DNA from: a miscellaneous Crenarchaeota group-6 archaeon AD8-1
GTDB taxonomy: Archaea > Thermoproteota > Bathyarchaeia > Bathyarchaeales > Bathycorpusculaceae
DNA: 40,635 nt
Direction of reading: 5' to 3'
NCBI GenBank assembly: GCA_001273385.1
Contig: LFWW01000022.1
Span: 1-40,635 of the forward strand
Part shown: positions 16,221 through 24,507 of the stretch, in pieces
Layout of the letters: every line of letters starts with the position of its first letter
Numbering within the stretch: position 1 is the stretch's first letter
Notes under the pieces: model-generated
Databases searched by the model: none
Seen by the model: only the letters and a program-made list of their open reading frames with translations
Told to the model about the DNA's origin: nothing
Program-made: the position numbers and the translations under genes

Positions 16221-16984
16221 TTTTTAACCTCCATAATTTCTCGAGGCGCTTTTGCAAAAGAGATAAGGGCTTCAGTTTCCATAAAATGGAGCTCTCCAGG
16301 AAAAATCAAGCTCTGTGGGGGTCCTCCAAAATTCGTTTTTATTAAATCACTTAAATAATCCGCTTTTATGAATTGAGAAATACTTCCTATTCTAGCTGCA
16401 CCAACCACTAGAGTATCAAAATTAACTAACTTTTGTTTTCTTTTAGTTTCAATATCTAAAAGTATTTTCAACGCATCATTTATGCTTAGAAATTGCTTTT
16501 TTTTTGCATTTATGTCAAGTAAACATAAGGTGTGTAATCCATTTATTTTGTTTTGAGCAATTACATCATATGGTGTTTCTGAAAAATTTTTGTGTAAACC
16601 TGTTGCTCCAATTATTGCTGAAATTACAGATGTACCATGGATAACAGATGTTTTTATTTTTCGTTTTTTTGCCTCTAAACGTAAACTTATGTGGGTTGTT
16701 GCAATTAATGGATCACCTGGAACAAGAAATATAGTTTTGCCCCTTTCTGCAGCCTTGAGTATAATTTCTCCCTTTTCCTCTTCAAGTTCATATCTAGATA
16801 GTATGTAAGGATTTTTTCCTGAAATCTTTCTTAAATTATCGATTGAAAAATTTGGCATAAGATTTGTGTATAGTTCAATAAACACGTTTTTTGCACTCTT
16901 AATTTCTTCTAACCCTCTAATACTGACTCCTTTTTCGTCATTGAGTCCTAAACCTACAAATATAATTTCTTTCATTTTTTCCAT
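16217..16984 (-). CDS. dph5: Diphthine synthase (DPH5)
   Basis: The product is 255 residues of SAM-dependent methyltransferase. In archaea it methylates the modified histidine of elongation factor 2 three times on the way to diphthamide. Landmarks are 'IIFVGLGLNDEKGVSIRGLE' at the N-terminus, 'ELYTNLMP', 'LVPGDPLIATTHISLRLEAK' (SAM loop), 'VIHGTSVISAIIGATGLHKNF' and the C-terminal 'IFPGELHFMETEALISF'. Residue 1 is ATG 16984; a second Met at position 4 is an equal candidate. It heads the four-gene overlapping run ending in rhomboid. Confidence 0.95.
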   Translation of the reverse strand: MEKMKEIIFVGLGLNDEKGVSIRGLEEIKSAKNVFIELYTNLMPNFSIDNLRKISGKNPYILSRYELEEEKGEIILKAAERGKTIFLVPGDPLIATTHISLRLEAKKRKIKTSVIHGTSVISAIIGATGLHKNFSETPYDVIAQNKINGLHTLCLLDINAKKKQFLSINDALKILLDIETKRKQKLVNFDTLVVGAARIGSISQFIKADYLSDLIKTNFGGPPQSLIFPGELHFMETEALISFAKAPREIMEVKK

Positions 16985-17206
16985 CTACAACTTTCTGTAA
17001 GAGCTTACTTTTTCTTAAGCTTGGCTTCTGCAAAAGATCTTTGCTCATCTTCTATATTTAATATTTACATAAAATTGAAATGAGTTATATTTTTAATAAA
17101 TGGGTTTATTGCTCATGGAATTTATTTTTCTTAAATTTTTTGAAATAATATTTATTATATCCGGAATCTTATTATATACGATAATCTTTATTTTTAATGA
17201 AAAGAT

Positions 17207-17911
17207 TTGCTCCAAAATCAACTGGATTTCAAAATTCAAAAATTCAAATGCCTTCACTGCAAATCAAAATCTGAAAGCAAGTGGTATTACTTGGCAAAAG
17301 GAGGAATAACTCAAAAAGGTTTCAATTATTATGAAGGTTTTGTACCTGATCTGTATTTAAGCCTCTGTTTAGAATGCTATAACTACACTCTTTGGCTAAA
17401 TGAAAAAATAATTTATCCCAATTATTCTGAGGCTCCTTTACCCAAAGATGATATGCCTTTAGAAATAAAAGAAATCTTTTTAGAAGCAAGGGAGATTATA
17501 AATCAATCTCCTAAAGCTGCTTCAGCTTTATTAAGAATAAGCCTTAAAAAATTCATAAAACACTTAGGAGAAAAAAATAGAAACTTAGAGTTGGCATTAT
17601 TAAACTTAATTAACAAAGGCCTTCCAGAAAAATTCTATAAAGCTTTTCTTGAAGTAAGAGCTATAGGAAAAAACTCGGTTAAACCCGGCGTAATAAATAA
17701 CAGAGATGACATCGATACTGCACTTGCCTTATTTAATTTATTAAATATGCTTGTGGTATCAACAATATCTAAACAAAAAAAAGTAAATAATTTATTCAAA
17801 AAACCTTCCAAATCCAAAAAAATAAGAAAAAGAAAAAAAATCCGGAAGAAGAAAACAAAAAAACCAAACTCTATAGATGTGATTCCAAAACCAACAATTC
17901 TGTATCGGTGA
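17207..17911 (+). CDS. Zinc-finger DUF4145 protein
   Basis: The product is 234 residues from TTG 17207; no Shine-Dalgarno is seen, so the start is approximate. Cysteine pairs at residues 15-18 (KCLHC) and 54-57 (LCLEC) form a zinc ribbon. Residues 85-180 are DUF4145: 'EIKEIFLEAREIINQSPKAA', 'ALLRISLKKFIKHLG', 'GLPEKFYKAFLEVRAIGKNS' then 'KPGVINNRDDIDTALALFNLLNMLV'. The last 40 residues are an Arg/Lys tail, consistent with nucleic-acid contact. DUF4145 is often attached to restriction or defence proteins, but as a free gene its role is unknown. A hydrophobic frame at 17100-17309 overlaps its 5' end. Confidence 0.75.
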   Translation: MLQNQLDFKIQKFKCLHCKSKSESKWYYLAKGGITQKGFNYYEGFVPDLYLSLCLECYNYTLWLNEKIIYPNYSEAPLPKDDMPLEIKEIFLEAREIINQSPKAASALLRISLKKFIKHLGEKNRNLELALLNLINKGLPEKFYKAFLEVRAIGKNSVKPGVINNRDDIDTALALFNLLNMLVVSTISKQKKVNNLFKKPSKSKKIRKRKKIRKKKTKKPNSIDVIPKPTILYR

Positions 17912-17954
17912 TTTGATACAATATTTATTATTTTTTGACAAATATCTTAAAGTA

Positions 17955-19277
17955 TTATTTATTAAAGAATTCCCAAGCGATATTGAATCGCCAAGGATCC
18001 CCCTTTTCTGTCAATTGAATATTTCCATTTTGCACTTCAATTAACCCTTCTTTAGATAATTTCTCTAAAGTTCTGGGAAACATCTGTTCTGGAAATTTGC
18101 CAAATTCTCTCTTAAATGATGTTCTATTTACTGGAACACGGATATAGATAAGCATCATCGCTTTTCTCATCTCATCTTCTTTAGAAAGATTTGTGAGTCT
18201 GGCGATAGGGAAAATATCATTCTCTGCTGCAAGGATATACTTTTGAATATCTTCTTCATCTGAGTACAGGAATCGATTTATGTGTCCCATGAAAAAACCT
18301 GCTCCAGTACCAATAACCTCAGATGCAGGTTTCCTGAAATCCTCTCTAATTCTTGAAAATCTATTATGACATGTTGGGTGGTAACCATTATTCTTAAAAA
18401 TTTTATAAGCTTCAAGATACATTTTTAATTCAATTTCCTGATTATTTATTGGAGGAATTTCTCCAGTTGAGATTTTTTTTGCTAAGGTCGTGTCGGGATA
18501 TAAATCTAAAGGATAACAATCTACACTTTCAACTTCTAATTCAATTGCCTGTTTAATATCATCAAGCCATTGATCCAAAGTTTGACCAGGCAAATTATAT
18601 AGTAAATCTATGCTTATCTGGAGTCCATTTTTTTTTGCAAGTCTAAGTTTTTCTTTTGCATCTCTACCGCTGTCTCTGATCAATAAATTCTTTCTAATAG
18701 AATCATTGAAGGTTTGAATTCCGATATCTAATTGACTAATATTATTTGAAGATAGGGTCTTGATTTTTTCTAAGGATAGATTTGTTGTACATGCAGTAAA
18801 TTTTGTAATATGATCTGAATTGAGATTAAAATTAGCTCTACAAAACTCTAATAAATCAACTATTTCCTCATTGGAGATAACTGAAGGACTGCCTCCTCCG
18901 ATATATAATTCATTAAAAATACTTGAACGAACGTAATTTGTTTTTGAATAAGAATTTAATACTTTTTTTAATGCGAGAATATAAGGTATTACATAATCCT
19001 TTTCACAATTTATAGTGAAATAACAAAAAGAACATTTCCCTTCACAAAAAGGAAGCCATGGCTGTAATTCCTTGCTTTGGTTATCATTGTTTTCTGTGTT
19101 TAGAAGTTCAATAAAATTAAGAATTTTTTCAGGAGTAGGTAGTCCTCTATCTTTATAGGTCATCGGAGGCCAGTGCTCAATGTGGTTATAAGGCCAACCA
19201 TTGTGCTTACTGTAGTACACCTTGATAAACACCCTTCGGATAGAAGGCTCATTTTTACTTATTAAAGGTAACTGCAT
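17955..19277 (-). CDS. Radical SAM protein of the HemN/HemW family
   Basis: The product is 440 residues from ATG 19277. The cluster motif is 'LPFCEGKCSFCYF' (C78-x3-C82-x2-C85), with the aromatic after the last Cys typical of radical SAM. 'LYIGGGSPSVIS' (SAM-binding GGGTPS equivalent), 'QLDIGIQTFNDSIRKNLLIRD', 'ISIDLLYNLPGQTLDQWLDDI' and 'VESVDCYPLDLYP' follow the HemN/HemW order. The N-terminus before the cluster is about 75 residues, longer than in HemW. The family includes coproporphyrinogen dehydrogenase, haem chaperones and methyltransferases; motifs alone do not separate these, and no haem genes lie nearby. Confidence 0.82.
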   Translation of the reverse strand: MQLPLISKNEPSIRRVFIKVYYSKHNGWPYNHIEHWPPMTYKDRGLPTPEKILNFIELLNTENNDNQSKELQPWLPFCEGKCSFCYFTINCEKDYVIPYILALKKVLNSYSKTNYVRSSIFNELYIGGGSPSVISNEEIVDLLEFCRANFNLNSDHITKFTACTTNLSLEKIKTLSSNNISQLDIGIQTFNDSIRKNLLIRDSGRDAKEKLRLAKKNGLQISIDLLYNLPGQTLDQWLDDIKQAIELEVESVDCYPLDLYPDTTLAKKISTGEIPPINNQEIELKMYLEAYKIFKNNGYHPTCHNRFSRIREDFRKPASEVIGTGAGFFMGHINRFLYSDEEDIQKYILAAENDIFPIARLTNLSKEDEMRKAMMLIYIRVPVNRTSFKREFGKFPEQMFPRTLEKLSKEGLIEVQNGNIQLTEKGDPWRFNIAWEFFNK

Positions 19278-19365
19278 AAGTTATTTGTTAAATGAATGCC
19301 TTCTCTTTTTATAATCTGATTTGTTTATAATCGATTTTTAATTTTTTATAAACTTGAGATAATTA

Positions 19366-19440
19366 TGGGGCTGCCCGGATTTGAACCGGGGTCTATAACG
19401 CCCGAGGCTACAAGCCTAGACCAAACTAGCCGACAGCCCC
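19366..19440 (-). tRNA. tRNA-Pro (CGG)
   Basis: The cloverleaf is complete on the minus strand from G1 at 19440. The acceptor is GGGGCTG/CAGCCCC, the D-arm GGCT/GGCT (with G-U pairs), the anticodon stem GTAGC/GTTAT around loop CTCGGGC (anticodon CGG), and the T-arm CCCGG-TTCAAAT-CCGGG. Discriminator A is at 19366. CCA is not encoded, unlike tRNA-Gly in this window. No intron is seen. A TATA-like GATTTAAAG lies about 50 bases upstream. Confidence 0.93.
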
Positions 19441-19548
19441 TTTAATATTAGGAGGATTTTGTCTCGGGTATTTTGAAAAATCTCTTCTTTAAATCTTATT
19501 TTGCTGTATTATTTTTTTTAGGAGATTTGAGATTATATGTTATTTCCT

Positions 19549-20253
19549 TTATTCTTCGAAATTTCCGTATAGAATTTTTTTAACTTTTTTAGTAATTAAT
19601 GGTCCTAGTCCGTGAACATTTTTTGGCCAATTATCAACATTTACCAAAGCGTTTAATGGTGTTTTGTAAGTTTTAAGAATTACTCTAGCTTTTTCTTCTC
19701 CAATATTAGGTAAACTAGAAAGTAAGAATAATTGTGCATGTGATAGTGTATCATTTTTCTTAAACGAATGAATTGCTGGTTTTCTTTTTTCAAGAATTTG
19801 TTCTTGTTTTGCAGCTACACATAGAAAATCTATGGTTTCTTTGTAAGATTTTGTATTTATGATAGCAATTCCGTTTTTTGCTAGATTAAACATTGCTCCC
19901 CAAATTGCAGCTGGTTTAATATTACTAAATTTATAAATGATTGGCAAATAACCCTCTAGAACAATCATAGCTTTTGAGTACATGTCTTTGAGATTAAATA
20001 ACTGATCAAAAAGATATCTTCTTGTTAGAGTATATACAAAGTCAGTGACAGTTTTTCTTTCTACAGCACATTGATCTGAAAGAATATAATCTCCTTTTTT
20101 TAATGGAGCTGATTTTACATTGATACCTTTTTCTATCAGGCCTTTAACGATTTTAGGCGCAGTTTTGGCTTCGCGACTATCAATTATAATAATAAGTTTT
20201 TCTCCATTTCTCTTTTTATCGATATATGGAACAAGAGTTTCTATTTCTGACAT
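19549..20253 (-). CDS. xpf: Short XPF/ERCC4-type structure-specific nuclease
   Basis: The product is 234 residues from ATG 20253. The nuclease domain carries the full active site: 'IIIIDSREAK' (D25, E28), 'LKKGDYILSD' (G54, D55) and 'CAVERKTVTDF' (E65, R66, K67, D71). A tandem helix-hairpin-helix follows ('FLLSSLPNIGEEKARVIL' and 'VHGLGPLITKKVKKIL'). No helicase domain precedes it, so this is the short crenarchaeal-type XPF, which works with PCNA on branched DNA, and not the euryarchaeal Hef. It is 236 bases upstream of the EF-1A 3' end on the same strand. Confidence 0.93.
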   Translation of the reverse strand: MSEIETLVPYIDKKRNGEKLIIIIDSREAKTAPKIVKGLIEKGINVKSAPLKKGDYILSDQCAVERKTVTDFVYTLTRRYLFDQLFNLKDMYSKAMIVLEGYLPIIYKFSNIKPAAIWGAMFNLAKNGIAIINTKSYKETIDFLCVAAKQEQILEKRKPAIHSFKKNDTLSHAQLFLLSSLPNIGEEKARVILKTYKTPLNALVNVDNWPKNVHGLGPLITKKVKKILYGNFEE

Positions 20254-20487
20254 TTATTCTACCTTAATCTTTTAGTTGGTTTTCTTATTTATCTTGCTTT
20301 TAATCTTTTAGAATTTTTTTTGTCTTATTAATCTTGATTAAGAATTTTATATGTCTTTATAAATTGGCTTAAAATTATTTTTATAAATTGGTATTTAATC
20401 TAGAGATTGTGCAAGATTTATTTTTAGTAAAATAATTGTGAACTGAAAAAAATAAAATAGAAAATATAGAAAAAAATAAAGAGATTA

Positions 20488-21792
20488 TTATGGTCCTTTT
20501 TTCGTTATTTCTCTGATTACTCCTGCTGCTACAGTAGTTCCCATATCTCTAACAGCGAAACGCCCTAGTTCTGGAAATTCTTGATATGCTTCAACAGCAA
20601 TTGGTCGCAAGGGTTCTAATTTTATCCATGCTGCATCTCCTGTTTTTAGAAAGCTTGGATTTTCTTCAACTACTTGTCCTGTTCTAGGATCTATTTTCTT
20701 TATTAATTGTGTGAATCTGCAGGCGATTTGACCAGTGTGATAGTGTAGAACTGGTGTATATCCAACGGCTATTGCTGTAGGGTGGTGGATTACGATTATT
20801 TGACCTATAAATTCTTTGGCTACTGTTGGTGGATTATCTACAGGACCTGCAACATCTCCTCTATGAATTTCATTTTTTGCTATACCTCTCAGGCTCATTC
20901 CTATATTATCACCTGGTTCAGCCATAGGAATTTGTGTGTGGTGCATTTCGATTGATTTAACTTCTGATTTTTTATCTGATGGCATGAAAACTATATTCAT
21001 TCCAGGTTTTAGAATACCTGTTTCAACTCTTCCTACTGGAACTGTTCCAATGCCAGTGATGGTATAAACGTCTTGAACTGGGATACGTAGGGGTTTGTTA
21101 GTAGGTTTGGAAGGTATCTCTAATTGATCTAAAGCCTCTAATAGTGTTGGTCCTTTATACCATCCCATATTTTCGCTTTTATTAACTAAGTTGTCACCTG
21201 TCCATCCTGATGTGGGTATAAAATTTATTTTATCAACTTTATAACCTACAATTTTTAACATACGACTGACTTCATCTTTGATTTCTTTGTATCGCTCTTC
21301 GCTCCAAGATACTGTGACATCATCCATTTTGTTTACAGCTACAACTACTTGGCGAACTCCTAATGTGAAAGCTAAGAATGCATGTTCACGGGTCTGTCCA
21401 CCGGGACCAATTCCAGCTTCAAATTCACCTTTCTTAGCTGAAACAAATAATACTGCTGCGTCTGCTTGACTTGCACCTGTAATCATATTTTTAACGAAGT
21501 CTCTATGTCCAGGTGCATCGATTATTGTAAAGTCGAATTTTTTTGTACTGAATTTGAGGAATCGAAGATCTATGGTTACACCTCTTTCCCTTTCCTCTTT
21601 TAAATTATCAAGTACCCAAGCGTATTTGAAGGAGCCTTTTCCCAATTTAGCTGCTTCATCTTCAAAAGATTTTATTGTTCTTTGATCAATTGATCCTGAT
21701 GCGTATAACAAATGTCCTGTCGTTGTAGATTTTCCATGATCCACATGCCCCATAATTACGAGATTCAGATGGGGTTTAGCACTTTTACTCAT
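20488..21792 (-). CDS. tuf: Elongation factor 1-alpha
   Basis: The product is 434 residues from ATG 21792, with GGAAAGGA shortly upstream. It delivers aminoacyl-tRNA to the ribosome. GTPase motifs: 'GHVDHGKS' (15-22), 'ERERGVTID' (67-75), 'DAPGH' (92-96), 'NKMD' (154-157) and 'TSGWTGDN'. Domains 2 and 3 follow with '[10 protein letters not shown]', '[17 protein letters not shown]' and '[19 protein letters not shown]'. Residues 122-137 ('[16 protein letters not shown]') hold the long insertion shared by crenarchaea and eukaryotes, where euryarchaea have a shorter sequence. It is separated from S7 by an inverted GTPase gene. Confidence 0.98.
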   Translation of the reverse strand: MSKSAKPHLNLVIMGHVDHGKSTTTGHLLYASGSIDQRTIKSFEDEAAKLGKGSFKYAWVLDNLKEERERGVTIDLRFLKFSTKKFDFTIIDAPGHRDFVKNMITGASQADAAVLFVSAKKGEFEAGIGPGGQTREHAFLAFTLGVRQVVVAVNKMDDVTVSWSEERYKEIKDEVSRMLKIVGYKVDKINFIPTSGWTGDNLVNKSENMGWYKGPTLLEALDQLEIPSKPTNKPLRIPVQDVYTITGIGTVPVGRVETGILKPGMNIVFMPSDKKSEVKSIEMHHTQIPMAEPGDNIGMSLRGIAKNEIHRGDVAGPVDNPPTVAKEFIGQIIVIHHPTAIAVGYTPVLHYHTGQIACRFTQLIKKIDPRTGQVVEENPSFLKTGDAAWIKLEPLRPIAVEAYQEFPELGRFAVRDMGTTVAAGVIREITKKGP

Positions 21793-22101
21793 ACTTTTTC
21801 CTTTCCTTTTCTTTGAATATTAGTGAATTCGTTATCAAGACTGTCTTTACAATTATTTTAACTTTATCATCTTTATTTCGAGTTTTAGTCACTCTATAGA
21901 AGCTTTTTTATTCTTTATTTACAGAATCTCCATTTATCAGGTTTGCCTTGGATTTTAAAATACATTAGCATTTTTAATTTAAACATTCTAAAAGATTATT
22001 GAATAGAATTCATAAACCTACTAATTTTAAAATATTGATTTTTTGTATCATTTAGAAATCATATTAAGGTTGTTTTAGAGCATATAAGTTGTTGAAATAT
22101 T
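21793..22101. other. Divergent promoter region between EF-1A and the DRG-type GTPase
   Basis: These 309 bases hold the 5' regions of two outward genes. Purine-rich GGAAAGGA just before the EF-1A ATG is its ribosome site. AATTTTAAAATATT near 22021-22034 is a TATA candidate for the GTPase. No small gene or structured RNA is recognised. Confidence 0.45.
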
Positions 22102-23277
22102 ATGCCTGCAAATCTTCCACCTGAAGCTAAAGATAAATGGGCTTTAGTTGAAAGTGCCCGAAATCCTCGGGAAAAAATTATTCGAATGCAAGAATTTCTT
22201 AGTGTTGTTCCTAAACACAAAGGAACTATGAAGCTATGTGGAAGAATTAAGAAAAAAATAGCTCTTTTAAGGAAAGAAGTTGAGGAACAAAAGCAAAAAC
22301 GTACAGGAAGAAGTGGTCCTAAATTATTTATAGAAAAGGAAGGGGCTGCTCAAGTTGCTCTTTTAGGTTTAACTAATGTAGGGAAAAGTTGTTTTTTATC
22401 TGTTGTCACAAATGCTAATGTAACAATATCCCCAGTTGCTTATACAACCATAAAACCAGAACCTGGTATTCTAAATTTTGAAGATATGCAATTTCAAATT
22501 GTTGAAGCTCCTGCAATTATGCAAGGTTCTTCTGAAGGTCGTGCTTGGGGTCTTCAATCTATTGGTATAGCTCGTAATGCGGACGGGATAATTCTAATGG
22601 TAGATCTTTCATATGATCCTATTTCTCAGTTAAAAATCATACTATCAGAATTGGAAAAAGCCAGAGTTCTAATTAATAAACCAAAAGGTAAAGTTGATAT
22701 TGACAGGAGATATTTAGGTGCTGGCTTGCGTGTGATTCTTTTAGGTAAAATAATAGATGGAAACATCCAAGCTGTTAAATCGTTATTAAGAAGTTACCGT
22801 ATTGGCGATGCTCTAGTGAGAATCTCTGGAGAAGTAACTTTGGATGATGTTGAAGATTCAATTTTTGAAAGTACAGTATATAAACCAGCTGTTATAATAG
22901 CAAATAAGTTAGATTCAAAAGAAGCTAAAAATAATTTAAAACATCTTAAAAGCTATCTTAATGAAGGCATACCAATAGTTCCGATATCCTGTGAGAACAA
23001 ATTGGGTTTGAAAAATGTTGGAAAAGTTCTTTTTGATACTTTAGATCTGATTCGCATTTATACAAAAGAACCTGGAAATAGGCAATATTCGTCTCGTCCT
23101 TTCACTCTTCAAAGAGGCAAAACAGTTGCTGATCTTGCTAAAAATATTCATACAGATTTCAAGCGAAATTTTGCATTTGCTAAAGTTTGGTCAAAACGGT
23201 TAAAATTTAGTCCTCAGAAAGTGGGGCTTAATTTTGAATTAGATGATGGAGATGTTGTTGAAATTCACGTGAATTAG
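22102..23277 (+). CDS. DRG/Obg-like GTPase with TGS domain
   Basis: The product is 391 residues from ATG 22102. The N-terminus 'MPANLPPEAKDKWALVESAR' and the basic helices to residue 80 are those of archaeal DRG-like proteins. G1 is 'GLTNVGKS' (89-96) and G4 is 'ANKLD'. G3 is altered: 'VEAPAIMQGSSEG' has E135-A-P-A138 in place of D-x-P-G, apparently a trait of this archaeal subfamily. The last 75 residues are a TGS domain ('PFTLQRGKTVADLAKNIHTDF', 'LDDGDVVEIHVN'). DRG proteins associate with ribosomes. It is inverted between S7 and EF-1A, two bases from the S7 stop. Confidence 0.9.
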   Translation: MPANLPPEAKDKWALVESARNPREKIIRMQEFLSVVPKHKGTMKLCGRIKKKIALLRKEVEEQKQKRTGRSGPKLFIEKEGAAQVALLGLTNVGKSCFLSVVTNANVTISPVAYTTIKPEPGILNFEDMQFQIVEAPAIMQGSSEGRAWGLQSIGIARNADGIILMVDLSYDPISQLKIILSELEKARVLINKPKGKVDIDRRYLGAGLRVILLGKIIDGNIQAVKSLLRSYRIGDALVRISGEVTLDDVEDSIFESTVYKPAVIIANKLDSKEAKNNLKHLKSYLNEGIPIVPISCENKLGLKNVGKVLFDTLDLIRIYTKEPGNRQYSSRPFTLQRGKTVADLAKNIHTDFKRNFAFAKVWSKRLKFSPQKVGLNFELDDGDVVEIHVN

Positions 23278-23279
23278 TT

Positions 23280-23855
23280 TTATCGTGAAGATTGGGCTAT
23301 TCGTTCAATTTCGTTTCTTTTTGATATTCCATAGCTTTTTATGTCTTTTTTATATGCAAGAATAAGTTCATCTGCTAGAGTTTCCTGAATAGTGCGAGGA
23401 TTATTTGATGAAGTTTTTCTAGCTCCTTCTGTAATGAACCTTAATGCTAAGTCCAGCCTTCTTTGAGGGGCTAGATCAACACTCTGATGATATACTACTC
23501 CTCCGTATCCGATTCTGGTTGTATCTTCTGCAGGGGCAGAATTTTCTATAGCTTCAACAACAACTTCAATAGGATTCCTTCCTGTACGTAGATTAATAAT
23601 TTCTAGTGCTTGCCTAACCATGTTTGTGGCTTTTGCTTTTTTTCCTGCATTTTTTCCAGGACGCATAAATCCATTAATTAGTCTTTCAATAATGTTCACT
23701 TTTGATTTTCGAAATCGTTTATGCTCATGGCGACCCATACTATGAGGCAAAACCATAGGTGTTAGGTTTAGATATCGTTTTAAGCCTCTATCCTTTGTTT
23801 CAACACCATTAAAACTCCATTTTTGAAAAAGTAAAATTTCTTGTTTGTTTGTCAT
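23280..23855 (-). CDS. rps7: Ribosomal protein uS7
   Basis: The product is 191 residues from ATG 23855, a usual archaeal S7 length. It binds the 3' domain of 16S rRNA and nucleates head assembly. Landmarks are 'LFQKWSFNGVETKDRGLKRY', 'VNIIERLINGFMRPGKNAGKK', 'NLRTGRNPIEVVVEAIENSA' and 'RIGYGGVVYHQSVDLAPQRR', with 'SYGISKRNEIERIAQSSR' at the C-terminus. It follows S12 by five bases in the conserved S12-S7 order. In many archaea EF-1A or EF-2 comes next in the same direction; here an inverted GTPase gene intervenes. Confidence 0.97.
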   Translation of the reverse strand: MTNKQEILLFQKWSFNGVETKDRGLKRYLNLTPMVLPHSMGRHEHKRFRKSKVNIIERLINGFMRPGKNAGKKAKATNMVRQALEIINLRTGRNPIEVVVEAIENSAPAEDTTRIGYGGVVYHQSVDLAPQRRLDLALRFITEGARKTSSNNPRTIQETLADELILAYKKDIKSYGISKRNEIERIAQSSR

Positions 23856-23860
23856 ATTTT

Positions 23861-24293
23861 TTACCTTGCTGGTTTTTGTTTACGTCCATAAACAAGTTCT
23901 TTGAGGCTAGTTCCATTAACCTTAATAACTTTCCAACGTACACCGGGAATATCTCCCATTGCTCCACCTCGAGGTCCACCAATACCTGCTACTACTACTT
24001 CATCATGCTCATCTATAATGTTTAAAGCTCCATCTCCAGGTAGAAATGCGGTTACTAACCGACCATTTTTGATTAATTGAGTTCTTACACACTTACGTAT
24101 AGCGCTGTTTGGTTGTTTTGATTCAATACCTACCTTCTCCAAGACAATTCCTCTACTCATAGGAGCTCCTTGCAAAGGATCCGTCCAAACGAAGCATACG
24201 ACGATTGTAGTATCTATCTGACCAACGAAAATTCTTCCTTTTCTTTTTTAGTTGTCTTGCGGCAAATTCGCCATTAGGAGATTTTGAACCCAT
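23861..24293 (-). CDS. rps12: Ribosomal protein uS12, split by a +1 frameshift
   Basis: The true start is ATG 24293 (GAGAGGAAA at 24301-24309). It encodes 39 family-like residues ('[20 protein letters not shown]' through 'RRMLRLDGS') down to base 24177. There one extra T in TCC-TTT-GCA throws the frame to a TAG at 24155-24153. The rest of S12 resumes in the next frame at 24175 (LQGAPMSRG...) and continues through '[15 protein letters not shown]' and '[20 protein letters not shown]' to the stop at 23861. Dropping one T gives a 143-residue protein of normal length. S12 is essential for decoding, so a base-call error or a programmed shift is likelier than gene loss. S7 follows five bases later. 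Confidence 0.93.
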
Positions 24294-24333
24294 TCTATTA
24301 TTTCCTCTCGCACAGAAACATCACAACACTACT

Positions 24334-24345
24334 ATTTAAATAAAA
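24334..24345 (-). promoter_or_regulatory. TATA box for the rps12-rps7 operon
   Basis: On the minus strand TTTTATTTAAAT is centred about 46 bases before the S12 ATG, leaving a leader of some 20 bases that holds the GAGAGGAAA ribosome site. Confidence 0.55.
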
Positions 24346-24449
24346 CGAACAAAACTACTGGGTTCTAATTGTACCCGTTTTATTTTTTAATGATAATCGT
24401 TAATTTCATTATTTATAAATAATTGATTGCCCGTACAGATAGTTTTGTC

Positions 24450-24461
24450 TTTATATATAAG
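24450..24461 (+). promoter_or_regulatory. TATA box for lplA
   Basis: CTTTATATATAA is a near-perfect archaeal TATA element, about 52 bases before ATG 24508. The predicted transcript would start near 24480 and include AAAGGA (24494-24499) as ribosome site. Confidence 0.65.
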
Positions 24462-24507
24462 AGGTAATATTTTTGAAAAGAGTATCAAAGATAAAGGAAA
24501 TTAAGCT

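Noticed and set aside
17100-17309. Hydrophobic 69-residue frame overlapping the DUF4145 gene start, which looked like a membrane anchor
   Set aside because: It is in a different frame, its second half is not protein-like, and the downstream gene begins well inside it. A frameshifted membrane extension cannot be excluded but is not supported.
19366-19440. First reading of this tRNA as Thr (TGT) or Tyr (GTA)
   Set aside because: Those placements leave mismatched anticodon stems. With a D-arm closed by G-U pairs the loop is CTCGGGC, giving Pro (CGG) with a fully paired stem.
23861-24175. S12 as a naturally short 104-residue protein
   Set aside because: The missing 39 N-terminal residues are encoded directly upstream in the other frame, so this is a frameshift, not a short form.
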